Assembly (NCBI RefSeq): GCF_025060755.1
Contig: NZ_JANYUY010000007.1
Location: 122,371-186,370, forward strand
Length of the DNA: 64,000 bases
From: Paenibacillus doosanensis
Lineage (GTDB): Bacteria; Bacillota; Bacilli; Paenibacillales; NBRC-103111
Direction: 5' to 3'
In this document: piece by piece, positions 1 to 8,335 of the stretch
How the letters are laid out: every line of letters begins with the position of its first letter
How positions within the stretch are numbered: the stretch's first letter is position 1
Position numbers and translations under genes: made by a program
Notes under the pieces: model-generated
Seen by the model: the letters and a program-made list of their open reading frames with translations, nothing else
What the model was told of the DNA's origin: nothing
The model's database searches: none

Positions 1-314
1 ACGGACCGGTAAATGCGCTGGACAATGCGCTTCGCAAATGCTTGATGCAGTATTATCCGTCGCTGCAGAACGTTCATCTCAGCGATTACAAGGTGCGAGT
101 ACTGGACGAAAAAGATACGACAGCCGCCAAAGTGCGCGTGCTGGTCGAGTCGACGGACTTCTCTTCCTCCTGGAGCACGGTTGGAGTATCGGGCAATGTG
201 ATCGAAGCAAGCTGGGACGCCTTGGTCGACAGCTTCCGTTATGCCCTGCTCGGACAATCCTGTACCGTCGTGCCGGATGAGCACAGAGAACGTGTCGGTT
301 TAGTCAATCATTAA
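1..314 (+). CDS. cimA: (R)-citramalate synthase / LeuA-like, C-terminal part (5' truncated by window edge)
   Basis: The open frame enters from the left edge (codons in phase from base 3) and ends at a TAA at 312-314. The visible 103 residues match the C-terminal regulatory (LeuA dimerisation) domain of citramalate/2-isopropylmalate synthases: [12 protein letters not shown], the DYKVRVLD core, and the [15 protein letters not shown] strand-turn. The DYKVRVL and [10 protein letters not shown] wording is closer to the citramalate synthase branch (acetyl-CoA plus pyruvate, toward isoleucine) than to LeuA. This domain normally binds the allosteric amino acid. The catalytic TIM barrel lies outside the window. 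Confidence 0.85.
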   Translation, partial: GPVNALDNALRKCLMQYYPSLQNVHLSDYKVRVLDEKDTTAAKVRVLVESTDFSSSWSTVGVSGNVIEASWDALVDSFRYALLGQSCTVVPDEHRERVGLVNH

Positions 315-328
315 TCATACAATGCGAA

Positions 329-370
329 CGCCCCCTTGTCAGGAATCGATATTCCGGGCAAGGGGGTGTT
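329..370. terminator. Bidirectional Rho-independent terminator
   Basis: A CGCCCCCTTG / CAAGGGGGTG stem (329-338 with 359-368) lies between the convergent cimA and thioredoxin genes, with T-rich sequence on the plus side and A-rich flank giving U residues on the minus transcript. Confidence 0.8.
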
Positions 371-375
371 TGTCA

Positions 376-924
376 TTATCCTTGGATTAAAGCTTGGATT
401 CGCTTCTCCAGCATATCCGGGGGCAGAACGTGAATCACCTCGCGCAGATTCCCCTGCCTGTCGACCAAGAAGCTGGTCGGCACGACCAAGATCCGGTACA
501 TCTCCGCCGTAGTTCCTTCGCTGTCCAGCAAAATCGGAAAAGCCAGCTCATGCTGCTTGACGAACCGCTTGACATCGTCCAGCCGATCCTCTCTCGTGAC
601 GTTGACGGAATACAGATCGAACTGTCCGCCGTATTTATCGTACACCCGCTTCAAGTCGGGAGCTTCCTCAAGGCAGGGCCCGCACCATGACGCCCAGAAA
701 TTGATCAATAGCGGCTTCTCGCGCGGGCCTCCCACCCGATATTGTTGGCCGTCCAGCCCCTTCAAGGTAAAGGCCGGCACCGGCTTTTGATAGACCATTT
801 CCTGCGGTCTGCCGCCTGCCGCGGCGCTCGCTTCGGCACTGCGGCTCACTTCCGCCGCTTGATAAACGGCGAGTACCGTCAAGCAAAGCGCGATCAGCAT
901 GACGGGCATATTGCGTTTCTTCAT
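376..924 (-). CDS. Membrane-anchored TlpA/ResA-like thiol-disulfide oxidoreductase
   Basis: 182 residues from the ATG at 924, chosen because a GGAGA box lies about 7 nt upstream; a longer frame to 987 lacks a comparable site. Residues 8-24 form a single hydrophobic N-terminal segment (signal anchor). It is followed by a thioredoxin fold with the active site WCGPC (Cys81, Cys84) and the cis-proline region VVPTSFLVD. The family (ResA, TlpA, StoA) works outside the membrane, keeping cysteines reduced for cytochrome c maturation or spore cortex synthesis. No cytochrome gene is adjacent, so the exact partner is unknown. Confidence 0.88.
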   Translation of the reverse strand: MKKRNMPVMLIALCLTVLAVYQAAEVSRSAEASAAAGGRPQEMVYQKPVPAFTLKGLDGQQYRVGGPREKPLLINFWASWCGPCLEEAPDLKRVYDKYGGQFDLYSVNVTREDRLDDVKRFVKQHELAFPILLDSEGTTAEMYRILVVPTSFLVDRQGNLREVIHVLPPDMLEKRIQALIQG

Positions 925-1097
925 GGCTGTCTCCTTTTTCAAGCTGAATACAACATCGTTTGCCGTTCTCTGATTCATTGTAACCAAAAAACGGCTTCTT
1001 TAGTTGTCCGATCCAAGGAAGATCATTGAAGAATGACGCCTGTGCGCCGTGGGCAAATTAGTCTTACCATAGCAGCTGAAGAGGAGACTGTCTGCAG

Positions 1098-2405
1098 ATG
1101 CAAAAAACAAAATCGCGTAAATTGAACATTACCTTCGAAAGCGAAATTCAATACGAAGAGCCCGAACAACAGACCCAATCAAAAGCTTCCGGCAAGGAGT
1201 CCGGCGGAGCCAAAGGGAGCATATGGGAGTTTATCGCCATCGCTTCCGTTCCGCTCGTTCTCGTGCTCGGCAATTCCATGCTCGTGCCTATTTTGCCTCA
1301 AATGCAGGAGCAGCTCGGGATCAGCAAATTTCAAAGCAGCCTCGTTATAACGCTGTTTTCCGTAACGGCGGGCTTGATCATCCCGATCTCCGGCTACTTG
1401 TCCGACCGCTTCTCCCGCAAAGGGATTATGATTCCTTCCTTAATTATTTATGGAGCGGCAGGCGTTCTGGCCGGGTTCGGCGCCGTTTGGAAATCGTATC
1501 CGATCATCATAGCGGCTCGTGCCATTCAAGGCTTTGGGGCTGCGGGAACGGCCGCGATCGCCATGGCTTTGGCCGGAGATTTGTATAAAGGAGCTACCGA
1601 AAGCAAAGTGCTCGGATTGACGGAAGCGTCCAACGGAACAGGCAAGGTCGTAAGTCCGATCATCGGCTCCTTGCTTGCCCTTGTCGTATGGTATGCGGCG
1701 TTTTTCGCTTTCCCGGTATTTTGCCTGCTGTCGCTGCTGGCCGTCATATTTTTCCTTAAGGAACCGAAGAAGGAGCAGCCCGCGCCGAAGCTGGGGCCGT
1801 ACTTGCACAAAATCGGCAGCATTCTGAAGCAAAAAGGACGCTGGCTCATCACCGCCTTTTTCACCGGTTCGCTCGCTTTGTTCATCTTATTCGGCGTGCT
1901 GTTTTATTTGTCCGATATTTTGGAGGAAGCCCCTTATCATGTCGTCGGCGTAACAAAAGGGTTGGTGCTTGCCATTCCGCTGCTCGGGATGGTCGTTACC
2001 TCGTATACGACGGGAGCCAACATTAAAAAAAACGGTACGCTGATGCGCTGGCTGATGAATATCGGAATGGCTTTAATGGCCGTCTCTCTGGGAGCTTGCA
2101 TTTTTATTTTGCAAAAAAATTTGTACGTGCTCATCGGCTTGCTGACGCTAAGCAGCATCGGCACAGGACTGCTTCTCCCCTGCCTCAATACGATGATTAC
2201 AGGCTCGGTGGAAAAGCAAGAACGCGGCATGATTACGTCGATCTACAACAGCCTGCGATTCCTCGGCGTAGCCTTCGGCCCGCCTCTGTTCAGCTGGATG
2301 ATGGATATGTCCCATCAAATCGTTTTTATTTCGGTGACTGCCTTGTCCGTCATCACTTTGGGGCTTGTGTTCTTCCTTATCAAACCGGAAGGCAAGATCA
2401 GTTGA
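1098..2405 (+). CDS. MFS transporter, drug:H+ antiporter type
   Basis: 435 residues, with AGAGGAG upstream of the ATG. A polar, acidic 45-residue N-terminal tail (a cluster of Glu/Gln) precedes about 12 hydrophobic helices. The loop between helices 2 and 3 carries the MFS motif A (GYLSDRFSRKG), and an ARAIQGFGAAG stretch resembles the antiporter motif C neighbourhood. This is the DHA1-like pattern of multidrug or metabolite exporters (Bcr/YmfD/TetA relatives). The substrate cannot be read from sequence. It stands alone, divergent from the thioredoxin gene. Confidence 0.82.
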   Translation: MQKTKSRKLNITFESEIQYEEPEQQTQSKASGKESGGAKGSIWEFIAIASVPLVLVLGNSMLVPILPQMQEQLGISKFQSSLVITLFSVTAGLIIPISGYLSDRFSRKGIMIPSLIIYGAAGVLAGFGAVWKSYPIIIAARAIQGFGAAGTAAIAMALAGDLYKGATESKVLGLTEASNGTGKVVSPIIGSLLALVVWYAAFFAFPVFCLLSLLAVIFFLKEPKKEQPAPKLGPYLHKIGSILKQKGRWLITAFFTGSLALFILFGVLFYLSDILEEAPYHVVGVTKGLVLAIPLLGMVVTSYTTGANIKKNGTLMRWLMNIGMALMAVSLGACIFILQKNLYVLIGLLTLSSIGTGLLLPCLNTMITGSVEKQERGMITSIYNSLRFLGVAFGPPLFSWMMDMSHQIVFISVTALSVITLGLVFFLIKPEGKIS

Positions 2406-2467
2406 GGCGCATACCTGCGAAGCGCTATAATGATCGTAAACTATGACGCGATAAGGAAAAAATCTCT

Positions 2468-2944
2468 ATGGACATGGACCGACCGATCATTCTGCCCGAA
2501 CCGGTGTATCGCGGCCTGATTCGATACTGTTCGGAGCAAAGCCCCTGCGAAGCCTGCGGCCTGCTGCTCGGCTCCGAGGCGCAAGGGGCGCTGCATATGG
2601 AACGCTTCGTTCCCGTCCCGAATATAGCCGAGCGTCCGAAGCATCATTTTATAATGGACCCGGCCGCGCTGATCCCGTTTCTGTATCCATCCCCGGGGGA
2701 GCCCGCTCCGGCAGGTATCGTGCACTCCCACCCGCGGGCTGCGGCCGTTCCTTCTCCGGAAGACTTGGCTACGCCTTGGAGCGATATTCCCAGCCACTGG
2801 ATCGTATCGTTGGCCGACCCTCGTTCTCCGGTCGTCAGGGCTTACCGCTACGAATCCGGAGGGCGCAAATATACCGAGCTGACATGGCGGCTGCTGCGCG
2901 GCGGCTCGGGGCAAGCCGGCGACGCAGAGTCGTCGGTGCAATAG
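2468..2944 (+). CDS. JAMM/MPN+ metallopeptidase (M67 family)
   Basis: 158 residues. All JAMM metal ligands are present: Glu28 in PCEACGLLLG, His86-x-His88 in IVHSHP, then Ser96 and Asp99 in PSPED. Stand-alone bacterial JAMM proteins act on sulfur-carrier or ubiquitin-like protein tails (the Mec+/CysO type) or on small isopeptides. No sulfur-carrier or moeB gene is adjacent, so the substrate is open. It starts 62 bp after the MFS stop and may be cotranscribed with it. The SD is weak (AAGGAAA) before the ATG. Confidence 0.85.
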   Translation: MDMDRPIILPEPVYRGLIRYCSEQSPCEACGLLLGSEAQGALHMERFVPVPNIAERPKHHFIMDPAALIPFLYPSPGEPAPAGIVHSHPRAAAVPSPEDLATPWSDIPSHWIVSLADPRSPVVRAYRYESGGRKYTELTWRLLRGGSGQAGDAESSVQ

Positions 2945-2980
2945 ATGGACGCGAACAATCCCTTCCTCCTTCTGCACCTG

Positions 2981-3019
2981 AAAAAACCTTCAGTCCCCTT
3001 GGAGACTGAAGGTTTATTG
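2981..3019. terminator. Bidirectional terminator
   Basis: AAACCTTCAGTC/GACTGAAGGTTT stem with A run before and T-rich sequence after. It ends inside the last codons of the convergent exonuclease gene, so both genes share it. Confidence 0.8.
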
Positions 3020-3751
3020 ATGATGGCTGAGCTGGGCGTACAGATCGCCGAGCGTATGAATGCCGCGTTCCCGGAACTCCCGCATCAAATGCTGCCACAG
3101 CTTGGCGGTCATTACGGCGTCTTCGAGCGCATGATGGCGTCCGGCAATTTCGATTCCGTACCAATTAAGCAGCGTGTCCAGATCGTACTGCTTCAGCCTT
3201 GGGTGCAGCCATTTGGCGATCATCATCGTGTCCAGCATCCGGTGCGATAAATTGACCTTGGACGTTCTCCACAAAGCGGAGTTTAAAAAATGTTTGTCAT
3301 GACCCGTACCGTGGGCAACGAGCACCTTTTGCCGCGCAAATTCAAGGAAGCCTCTCAGCCCGGCGATTAAATCGTCCGCCTTCCCCGCCATATCGTCGGT
3401 AATTCCCGTTAACTCCACCACCTGGTCGGGAATCGGGCGCTTCGGATTGACCAAACTGTAAAAAGTTTGATCTTTCCTGATGATGTCCCCATCAACGGCA
3501 ACGGCTCCGAACGAAATGATCTCATCTCCGTTATACGGCGAAAACCCGGTAGTTTCCAAGTCGAAAACGACCAGTTCCACCGTCTCCAAAGAAATTTCGT
3601 ATAGCGCATTTTTCCGCTGCTCCTTCATGATGGATCGAATGAAAGCCATCTGCTGCGCGCTTTGCACATCGAACATCGACGTGATAGCCGGAGTGATCCC
3701 GCCCATCTTATAGAGATGCCACATTCTGCCCGCAGGTCTCATGTCCTTCAT
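3014..3751 (-). CDS. DEDDh 3'-5' exonuclease (DnaQ/PolC-epsilon like)
   Basis: 245 residues. Exo I motif VVFDLETTGF (Asp64, Glu66), then a VELTGI region typical of PolC-type proofreading domains, and the Exo III-like HHALEDAVMTA (His and Asp). The N-terminal 50 residues are outside the fold. The start at 3751 follows a GGTGG box. It lies 11 bp downstream of the DUF294 gene on the same strand, so the two are almost certainly one transcript. The family trims DNA or RNA 3' ends; a stand-alone role in repair is plausible. Confidence 0.85.
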   Translation of the reverse strand: MKDMRPAGRMWHLYKMGGITPAITSMFDVQSAQQMAFIRSIMKEQRKNALYEISLETVELVVFDLETTGFSPYNGDEIISFGAVAVDGDIIRKDQTFYSLVNPKRPIPDQVVELTGITDDMAGKADDLIAGLRGFLEFARQKVLVAHGTGHDKHFLNSALWRTSKVNLSHRMLDTMMIAKWLHPRLKQYDLDTLLNWYGIEIAGRHHALEDAVMTAKLWQHLMREFRERGIHTLGDLYAQLSHHQ

Positions 3752-3762
3752 CGCCGCACCAC

Positions 3763-4842
3763 CTAACCTTGTTCAATCTCTTTATGGACGCTTTTCCTCA
3801 CATATTTCTGCAAATCGCCGCCGATGCGCAGGCAGAGCTTCAGCTCCGCAGTCCGTTCCTTCGTCAGCCGGTCGGCCGGCAGCTTTCCTCTCGTCGTATA
3901 ATGTCCGTCCTCAAGCTGAAACGGCGTCAGCGAGCGAAGCTTGACGGCAATCGCCAGAGCCTCGAGCCAATCCTGAGCGATCTCTTCCTCGACAAAGCCG
4001 CCTTCCAGCAAGCCGGCAATCCGGCCTTCGGTCGATTCGGCGCGAACGCCCTTCTCGATAGCCAGCAGCCGGATTCCGTTAACGATCGGGATATAAGCCC
4101 CGTACTTAATATCCACTCCTCCGGCATCTTCGCCGTATCTTTCTCTAATTAATTGACCGAACACGCCCAGTGATATTTTATGATGCAGCGTATTGTGCAG
4201 CATATGCTCCAATATAGCGGGATGCCGCTCCGCATACGCATACATCTGATCCATAAGCCGGGAGGCGAGCGAGCGCTCTCCGTATACGGCGCGCATATCG
4301 GCCAAAATGAGCAAATACCTGATATGCTCCCAATTCGGGTCGACAAGCCATTCGTGGAGCGTCGATTGATAATGACTCCACGGCTTGCGCCACTTGTCGT
4401 TCGTACAGATGACGCCTCCGACGCATAGCGGGTACCCGAGCAGCTGCAAATATCCGCCGATCCGATCCGCCAATATACGGAAGTACGCTTCCGCCGTCGC
4501 GGCCGCCCGTTCATCCTCCGCATCTTCGTAAATCAAACCGTTGTCTTGATCGCTCCAGAGAGTCTGCTCTCCCCTGCCTCCGCTGCCGAACAGGACAAAC
4601 GCGTAAGCCCCCGGAGCTTTCCCGGCTCCTTCCATGAGCAGCGCTTCTTCGGCAAGCCGTACGCTCCGGGCGATAAGCCAATCATGCGCCTGATTCAGCT
4701 CCCGGTTCCAATCCAGAGAATGGGAAACGCAGAGATTGCGCTCGAACTCCTCATGCAACCGGTCGCGATATTGACGAAGCCGCTCCATATCCGCGGCCGC
4801 CTTGATTTCGGCACGGATCGTTTCCATCGGGAGGCGTTCCAT
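3763..4842 (-). CDS. DUF294-type putative nucleotidyltransferase
   Basis: 359 residues, with AAGGAG about 8 nt before the ATG. The nucleotidyltransferase core GSGGRGEQTLWSDQDNGL (near residues 88-105) has the family pattern GSxGRxE...SDQDN, similar to GlnD. The C-terminal half matches the DUF294 substrate-binding helical domain (LLLAIEKGVRAEST). Many homologues carry CBS domains; this one has none. Coupling to the DEDDh exonuclease 11 bp downstream recurs in related gene pairs and hints at a shared nucleotide-related function. The reaction is unproven. Confidence 0.8.
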   Translation of the reverse strand: MERLPMETIRAEIKAAADMERLRQYRDRLHEEFERNLCVSHSLDWNRELNQAHDWLIARSVRLAEEALLMEGAGKAPGAYAFVLFGSGGRGEQTLWSDQDNGLIYEDAEDERAAATAEAYFRILADRIGGYLQLLGYPLCVGGVICTNDKWRKPWSHYQSTLHEWLVDPNWEHIRYLLILADMRAVYGERSLASRLMDQMYAYAERHPAILEHMLHNTLHHKISLGVFGQLIRERYGEDAGGVDIKYGAYIPIVNGIRLLAIEKGVRAESTEGRIAGLLEGGFVEEEIAQDWLEALAIAVKLRSLTPFQLEDGHYTTRGKLPADRLTKERTAELKLCLRIGGDLQKYVRKSVHKEIEQG

Positions 4843-4885
4843 AAAGCATCTCCTTTCCGTTCAAGCATCTTCCGCTCGCCGTCAA

Positions 4886-4921
4886 AGCCAGGCCCCGCTT
4901 GAGCGCGAGCCTGGCCAAAGC
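4886..4921 (-). terminator. Possible weak terminator after amt
   Basis: GGCCAGGCTCGC / GCGGGGCCTGGC inverted repeat just downstream of the amt stop, on the minus strand. It has only a short T stretch, so termination may be inefficient and some amt transcript may run into the DUF294 gene. Confidence 0.4.
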
Positions 4922-4961
4922 TTGTTGCGGACCGCCGGCAGTCGGCCCTTCTCCTTATACC

Positions 4962-6368
4962 TTATACCGTTTGAGCGCCCCCGGAGCTTGTTCCCGAGCT
5001 TTGAGCCGCTTTTTTCATTTGCTCCGGATAGCCGTACGTACCGTGTTCGGACAGGTCCAAGCCGATAATTTCTTCTTCTTCCGTAACGCGCAGGCCGATC
5101 ATCGCTTTGATCAAGCTCAGGATGATGAAGGACAACACAAGAACGAAGACGAATGCGCCGAATACGCCGAGCGCTTGCACGCCCAATTGCTCCAAACCGC
5201 CGCCGTACAGCAAGCCCGCTTTGCCCACGCCCGTTTTCTCGGCCAGCTCGGGCGTTGCGAAAATACCCGTCGACAACGTGCCCCAAATCCCTGCAATGCC
5301 GTGAACGGAAAAAGCATAGACCGGATCGTCGATCCCCGCTTTTTCAAACCATTGCGCCGTGAAGAAAGTAATAATGCCTGCCAAAGCGCCGATAATGATC
5401 GCGTCGCGGGGAGTTACGAAGGCGCAAGCCGCCGTAATCGCAACGAGTGCCGCCAGTACGCCGTTCAGCATGCTTGGAATGTCCGCTTTGCCGAAGTACA
5501 TCCAAGACACGACTAGCGCCGCTACCGCGCCTGCCGCAGCCGCAAGATTCGTCGTCAACGCTACGTAACCGAAGAACCCTTCGCCTGTCGCGCTCAATGT
5601 CGAGCCTGCGTTAAAGCCGAACCAGCCGATCCAGAGAATAATCACGCCGAGAACCGATAATACTTGGTTATGCCCCGGAATCAAATTCGGCGTTTTATCT
5701 TTATTGTATTTACCGATACGTGGCTTGAGCAAGATCGTAGCTACCAATGCCGCAGTCGCTCCTTGCAAGTGAACCACGGTCGAGCCCGCGAAATCCTGCA
5801 TTCCCAATTGGCCGAGCCAGCCGCCGCCCCATACCCAGTGAGCGACGATAGGATAAATAAGCACCGTGAACAAAATTCCGAAGATAAAGTACACCGGCAG
5901 CTTGCCGCGCTCTGCGAACCCGCCCCAGGCGATAGCCAAGGATACGCCGCAGAAAGCGAGCTGGAACAAGAATAAAATGCTGATCGGAATCGGCGACTCG
6001 GCGAACAAGCTGATGGAAGCCGTCGCTTGCTCTTGAGAACCGTCCAGGAAAAATCCGCCCGAGCCTATGAAGCTGTTGCCGTCGCCGAACGCGAAACCGA
6101 ACCCGATGGCCCAAAAGGCAATAGCGCAAATACCGAAGGTCAAAATGGTCTTGCCGGCAACGTGCCCCGCATTCTTCATACGAGTGGAGCCCGCCTCCAG
6201 AAGCGCAAAGCCCGCTTGCATGAATATGACGAGGATCGCCGCCAGCATAACCCATACCGAGTCGATTGCATTTGCCAGCTCTGCCGGAGTCTTGTCATCC
6301 GCTGCGAAGGCCATCGTAGGAATGAGCAGTGACAAAAGACCTGTAGATACAAGCATTTTCTTAAACAT
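4962..6368 (-). CDS. amt: Ammonium transporter Amt
   Basis: 468 residues from ATG 6368, which has AGGAAG 8 nt upstream; a GTG at 6377 is in frame but too close to the SD. A cleavable signal peptide (ending AFA-ADD) is followed by 11 hydrophobic helices with family signatures: MQAGFALLEAGSTRMKN, HWVWGGGWLG, FAGSTVVHLQG and IHGIAGIWG-type pore histidine motifs. The C-terminal tail carries the regulatory GLDLSEHGTYGY segment through which PII proteins gate Amt channels. No glnK lies next to it. Regulation by GlnR/TnrA is strongly suggested by two consensus boxes and a good promoter upstream. Confidence 0.95.
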   Translation of the reverse strand: MFKKMLVSTGLLSLLIPTMAFAADDKTPAELANAIDSVWVMLAAILVIFMQAGFALLEAGSTRMKNAGHVAGKTILTFGICAIAFWAIGFGFAFGDGNSFIGSGGFFLDGSQEQATASISLFAESPIPISILFLFQLAFCGVSLAIAWGGFAERGKLPVYFIFGILFTVLIYPIVAHWVWGGGWLGQLGMQDFAGSTVVHLQGATAALVATILLKPRIGKYNKDKTPNLIPGHNQVLSVLGVIILWIGWFGFNAGSTLSATGEGFFGYVALTTNLAAAAGAVAALVVSWMYFGKADIPSMLNGVLAALVAITAACAFVTPRDAIIIGALAGIITFFTAQWFEKAGIDDPVYAFSVHGIAGIWGTLSTGIFATPELAEKTGVGKAGLLYGGGLEQLGVQALGVFGAFVFVLVLSFIILSLIKAMIGLRVTEEEEIIGLDLSEHGTYGYPEQMKKAAQSSGTSSGGAQTV

Positions 6369-6388
6369 AGTGACCACTTCCTCTTCAA

Positions 6389-6405
6389 TGTTAATTTATA
6401 TAACA
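6389..6405. promoter_or_regulatory. GlnR/TnrA box, proximal (downstream of promoter)
   Basis: TGTTAATTTATATAACA is an exact match to the Bacillales GlnR/TnrA consensus TGTNA-N7-TNACA. It lies between the predicted transcription start (about 6420) and the amt ribosome binding site, a position expected to repress. Confidence 0.8.
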
Positions 6406-6426
6406 TGTTTTGAAAATCTTAATGTC

Positions 6427-6455
6427 ATTATATACAGCATTTTTCAATTTGACAA
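6427..6455 (-). promoter_or_regulatory. Sigma-A promoter of amt
   Basis: On the minus strand TTGTCA (6455-6450), a 17-bp spacer, and TATAAT (6432-6427) form a near-consensus vegetative promoter with a start near 6420. Confidence 0.8.
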
Positions 6456-6557
6456 TAGAATATTTTTAAAAAATCCCATAAATTCCGAAAAATAATCTAA
6501 CATTTTATGTTCATAATTCGGTTTTTAAATGGAAATTCAGAAAAACAAAGCCATTTT

Positions 6558-6574
6558 TGTTATATTTCCTTACA
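6558..6574. promoter_or_regulatory. GlnR/TnrA box, distal (upstream of promoter)
   Basis: TGTTATATTTCCTTACA is a second exact match to TGTNA-N7-TNACA. It is centred 169 bp from the proximal box and roughly 145 bp upstream of the predicted amt start. The rest of the 6375-6750 gap is AT-rich and holds no gene I can support. Confidence 0.75.
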
Positions 6575-6751
6575 ATAAAGACAAGCCGTTCGGCTAAATC
6601 TCGCGTATTCCCCCCGAAAATTTCATGTAAGATTTCCTCCCACATTCGAATTCACCGCTCCTCTTTCCTTCTATTTACGGAGCTTATTTTTTGCATCGTC
6701 AACAGTTTGTCGAACTTATCCCTTTCGTTTCCCATTGACAAAGCATAACGT

Positions 6752-6781
6752 TTGACTGTACGGTTTGATTTCAGTTATCAT
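6752..6781 (+). promoter_or_regulatory. Promoter of merR-yugP operon
   Basis: TTGACT (6752-6757), an 18-bp spacer and TATCAT (6776-6781) upstream of the MerR gene. Confidence 0.6.
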
Positions 6782-6793
6782 AAATACTAAAGA

Positions 6794-6810
6794 GTATGTT
6801 AGAGACATAC
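6794..6810. promoter_or_regulatory. Dyad operator, probable MerR-protein autoregulation site
   Basis: GTATGT-TAGAG-ACATAC is a perfect 6-bp inverted repeat. It starts about 13 bp after the -10 hexamer, covers the expected transcription start region, and lies about 44 bp before the regulator's ATG. Confidence 0.55.
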
Positions 6811-6853
6811 ATACTAATAGATGATTCATTCAGGGAGGGGATACCATGGGGAT

Positions 6854-7285
6854 ATGAAGCTTTATAAAATAGGAGAGATGGCTCGCTTGACGAACGTCAG
6901 CCCCAGAACGATCGACTATTATACGAAGATGGGACTCATCGAGCCAGAGAAGCGTTCCGATACCAATTATCGATTATACAGCGATGAAACCTTAACCCGG
7001 CTCAAACGTATTGAAAGTATGAAAAGGGAGAAATATACCCTCGAGGAAATCAAGGCGAACTTAACGTTGTGGACAAAGGTAAGTCAGGATGAGATCGTGA
7101 CAGATAAGCTCACAGCACTTCAATTGCATCTGCAGCAGTTGCAGAAAGAAGTCCAAGAAATTCGTCCGATCCTCGACAAGCTGAAACCGTCTCAACTGAA
7201 AAACTTCAATAAAGTGCTTACTCCGCACACCGCCGCTTGTATTGAAGCCTTGCTGCTGCTGTTGGGTAAGAGCCCCTTTTCCTAA
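6854..7285 (+). CDS. MerR-family transcriptional regulator
   Basis: 143 residues from ATG 6854; an upstream in-frame ATG at 6821 precedes the GGGAGGGG box and cannot use it. The winged helix-turn-helix is at residues 1-70 (IGEMARLTNVSPRTIDYYTK, then NYRLYSDE). It is followed by a long amphipathic dimerisation helix (about 80-115) and a Leu-rich C-terminus. The tail has no metal-binding cysteine cluster like those of MerR/CueR, so an organic or stress ligand is more likely. It is 21 bp upstream of, and apparently cotranscribed with, the membrane peptidase gene. Confidence 0.87.
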   Translation: MKLYKIGEMARLTNVSPRTIDYYTKMGLIEPEKRSDTNYRLYSDETLTRLKRIESMKREKYTLEEIKANLTLWTKVSQDEIVTDKLTALQLHLQQLQKEVQEIRPILDKLKPSQLKNFNKVLTPHTAACIEALLLLLGKSPFS

Positions 7286-7306
7286 TATATAAGGAGGTCT
7301 GCTGCC

Positions 7307-7993
7307 ATGTTTTTTCACCCGATGGATTTTTTAATCATCATTGCTTTTGCGCTTTCTTTATGGGCTCAATTCCGTGTGAAAGGTACCTTCAACAAGTGGG
7401 CGGAAGTACCTACCTATTCCGGAATGACGGGGTATGAAGCGGCCCGCCGCATGCTGGACGCCAACGGCTTGCATGACGTGCCTATCGAGCCGGTCCCCGG
7501 CAGCCTGACGGACCATTACGACCCGATCCACCGGGTAGTGCGCTTATCCGAGCCGGTATATTACGAGAATTCGATCGCCGCGGTCTCCGTGGCGTGCCAC
7601 GAAGTAGGCCATGCTATCCAGCATAAGGTACATTACCCGATGCTGACGCTGCGCCACAATATGTTTCCGGTCGTCAATTTCGCTTCGGGCGTTGCGCCGC
7701 TGCTCATTTTGGCCGGTTTGTTTTTCCAGCAGTTCAGCTTCTTGCTCGGTCTCGGGATCATCTTCTTCTCCGCGGCCGTCGCGTTCCAATTGGTTACTTT
7801 GCCGGTCGAATTTAACGCGAGCAACCGCGCCCGCGATGTAATGGTCGCCGAAGGCTTCATTACGAACGACGAAGAGCGCGGAGTCGCCAAAGTGCTGAAT
7901 GCCGCAGCGTTGACTTATGTTGCCGCAGCGTTAATCTCCGTTCTCGAGCTGCTCAAATATATTATGATTTTCAACAACCGCAACAACGACTAA
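7307..7993 (+). CDS. YugP-family membrane zinc metallopeptidase
   Basis: 228 residues, AAGGAGG 10 nt before ATG. Zinc motif CHEVGHAIQH (HExxH, near residues 98-106), with a hydrophobic N-terminal helix and three or four helices after the active site (VVNFASGVAPLLILAGLFF and following). This is the arrangement of the YugP 'neutral zinc metallopeptidase' family. The active site is expected at the membrane. Its pairing with a MerR regulator suggests inducible membrane-protein quality control; that is inference. Confidence 0.88.
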   Translation: MFFHPMDFLIIIAFALSLWAQFRVKGTFNKWAEVPTYSGMTGYEAARRMLDANGLHDVPIEPVPGSLTDHYDPIHRVVRLSEPVYYENSIAAVSVACHEVGHAIQHKVHYPMLTLRHNMFPVVNFASGVAPLLILAGLFFQQFSFLLGLGIIFFSAAVAFQLVTLPVEFNASNRARDVMVAEGFITNDEERGVAKVLNAAALTYVAAALISVLELLKYIMIFNNRNND

Positions 7994-8034
7994 TTCGGAC
8001 AAGAAAGAAGGTCCTGCGGTTCATAGAAAAAGCA

Positions 8035-8066
8035 AAACGCCGCTTGCGCAAAGCGGCGTTTGTTGT
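8035..8066 (+). terminator. Terminator of merR-yugP operon
   Basis: AAACGCCGCTT-GCGC-AAAGCGGCGTTT hairpin followed by TGTTGT. Repeat R1 copy A starts immediately after it. Confidence 0.8.
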
Positions 8067-8068
8067 CA

Positions 8069-8306
8069 TTGTTTAGGAAATGATGCGCAGCAATTTCCTG
8101 TGGATATCCGGGGGCTCCCCCGAAAGTAATGTCTACCCATAGAACGATCCCAGCGGAATGGTTAGACGCCGATCCAGCTGAAGCTGGATGCGGACGGAAT
8201 AAGCTTCAGAGCATCACGTCACTACCCTGGAAATTACTCTTGGTACCCCATTTCCATTGTCTGTGGTGCCGCGTAGCGGCATGGATGGCTTTTGGGGGAT
8301 TTGTTC
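8069..8306 (-). repeat. Dispersed repeat R1, copy A (full length, inverted relative to B)
   Basis: About 238 bp. Its reverse complement matches 14639-14877 almost base for base, from GAACAAATCCCCCAAAAG at one end to CATCATTTCCTAA at the other. It contains small palindromes (GCCGC-TAC-GCGGC; CCAGC-NNNN-GCTGG, with the loop differing between copies). It fills the gap between the yugP terminator and the LysR gene. A frame of 62 codons at 8129-8317 runs through it but has no support as a gene. Confidence 0.9.
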
Positions 8307-8335
8307 TTCCCGATTGACAGGCAGGAGCTGTTAAG

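Noticed and set aside
1098..2405. Tetracycline resistance gene
   Set aside because: It shares only general MFS motifs; no TetA/TetL-specific feature is visible, so a drug name would be a guess.
2468..2944. RadC-type DNA repair protein
   Set aside because: JAMM motif present, but the length, N-terminus and lack of a RadC helix-hairpin-helix domain do not fit.
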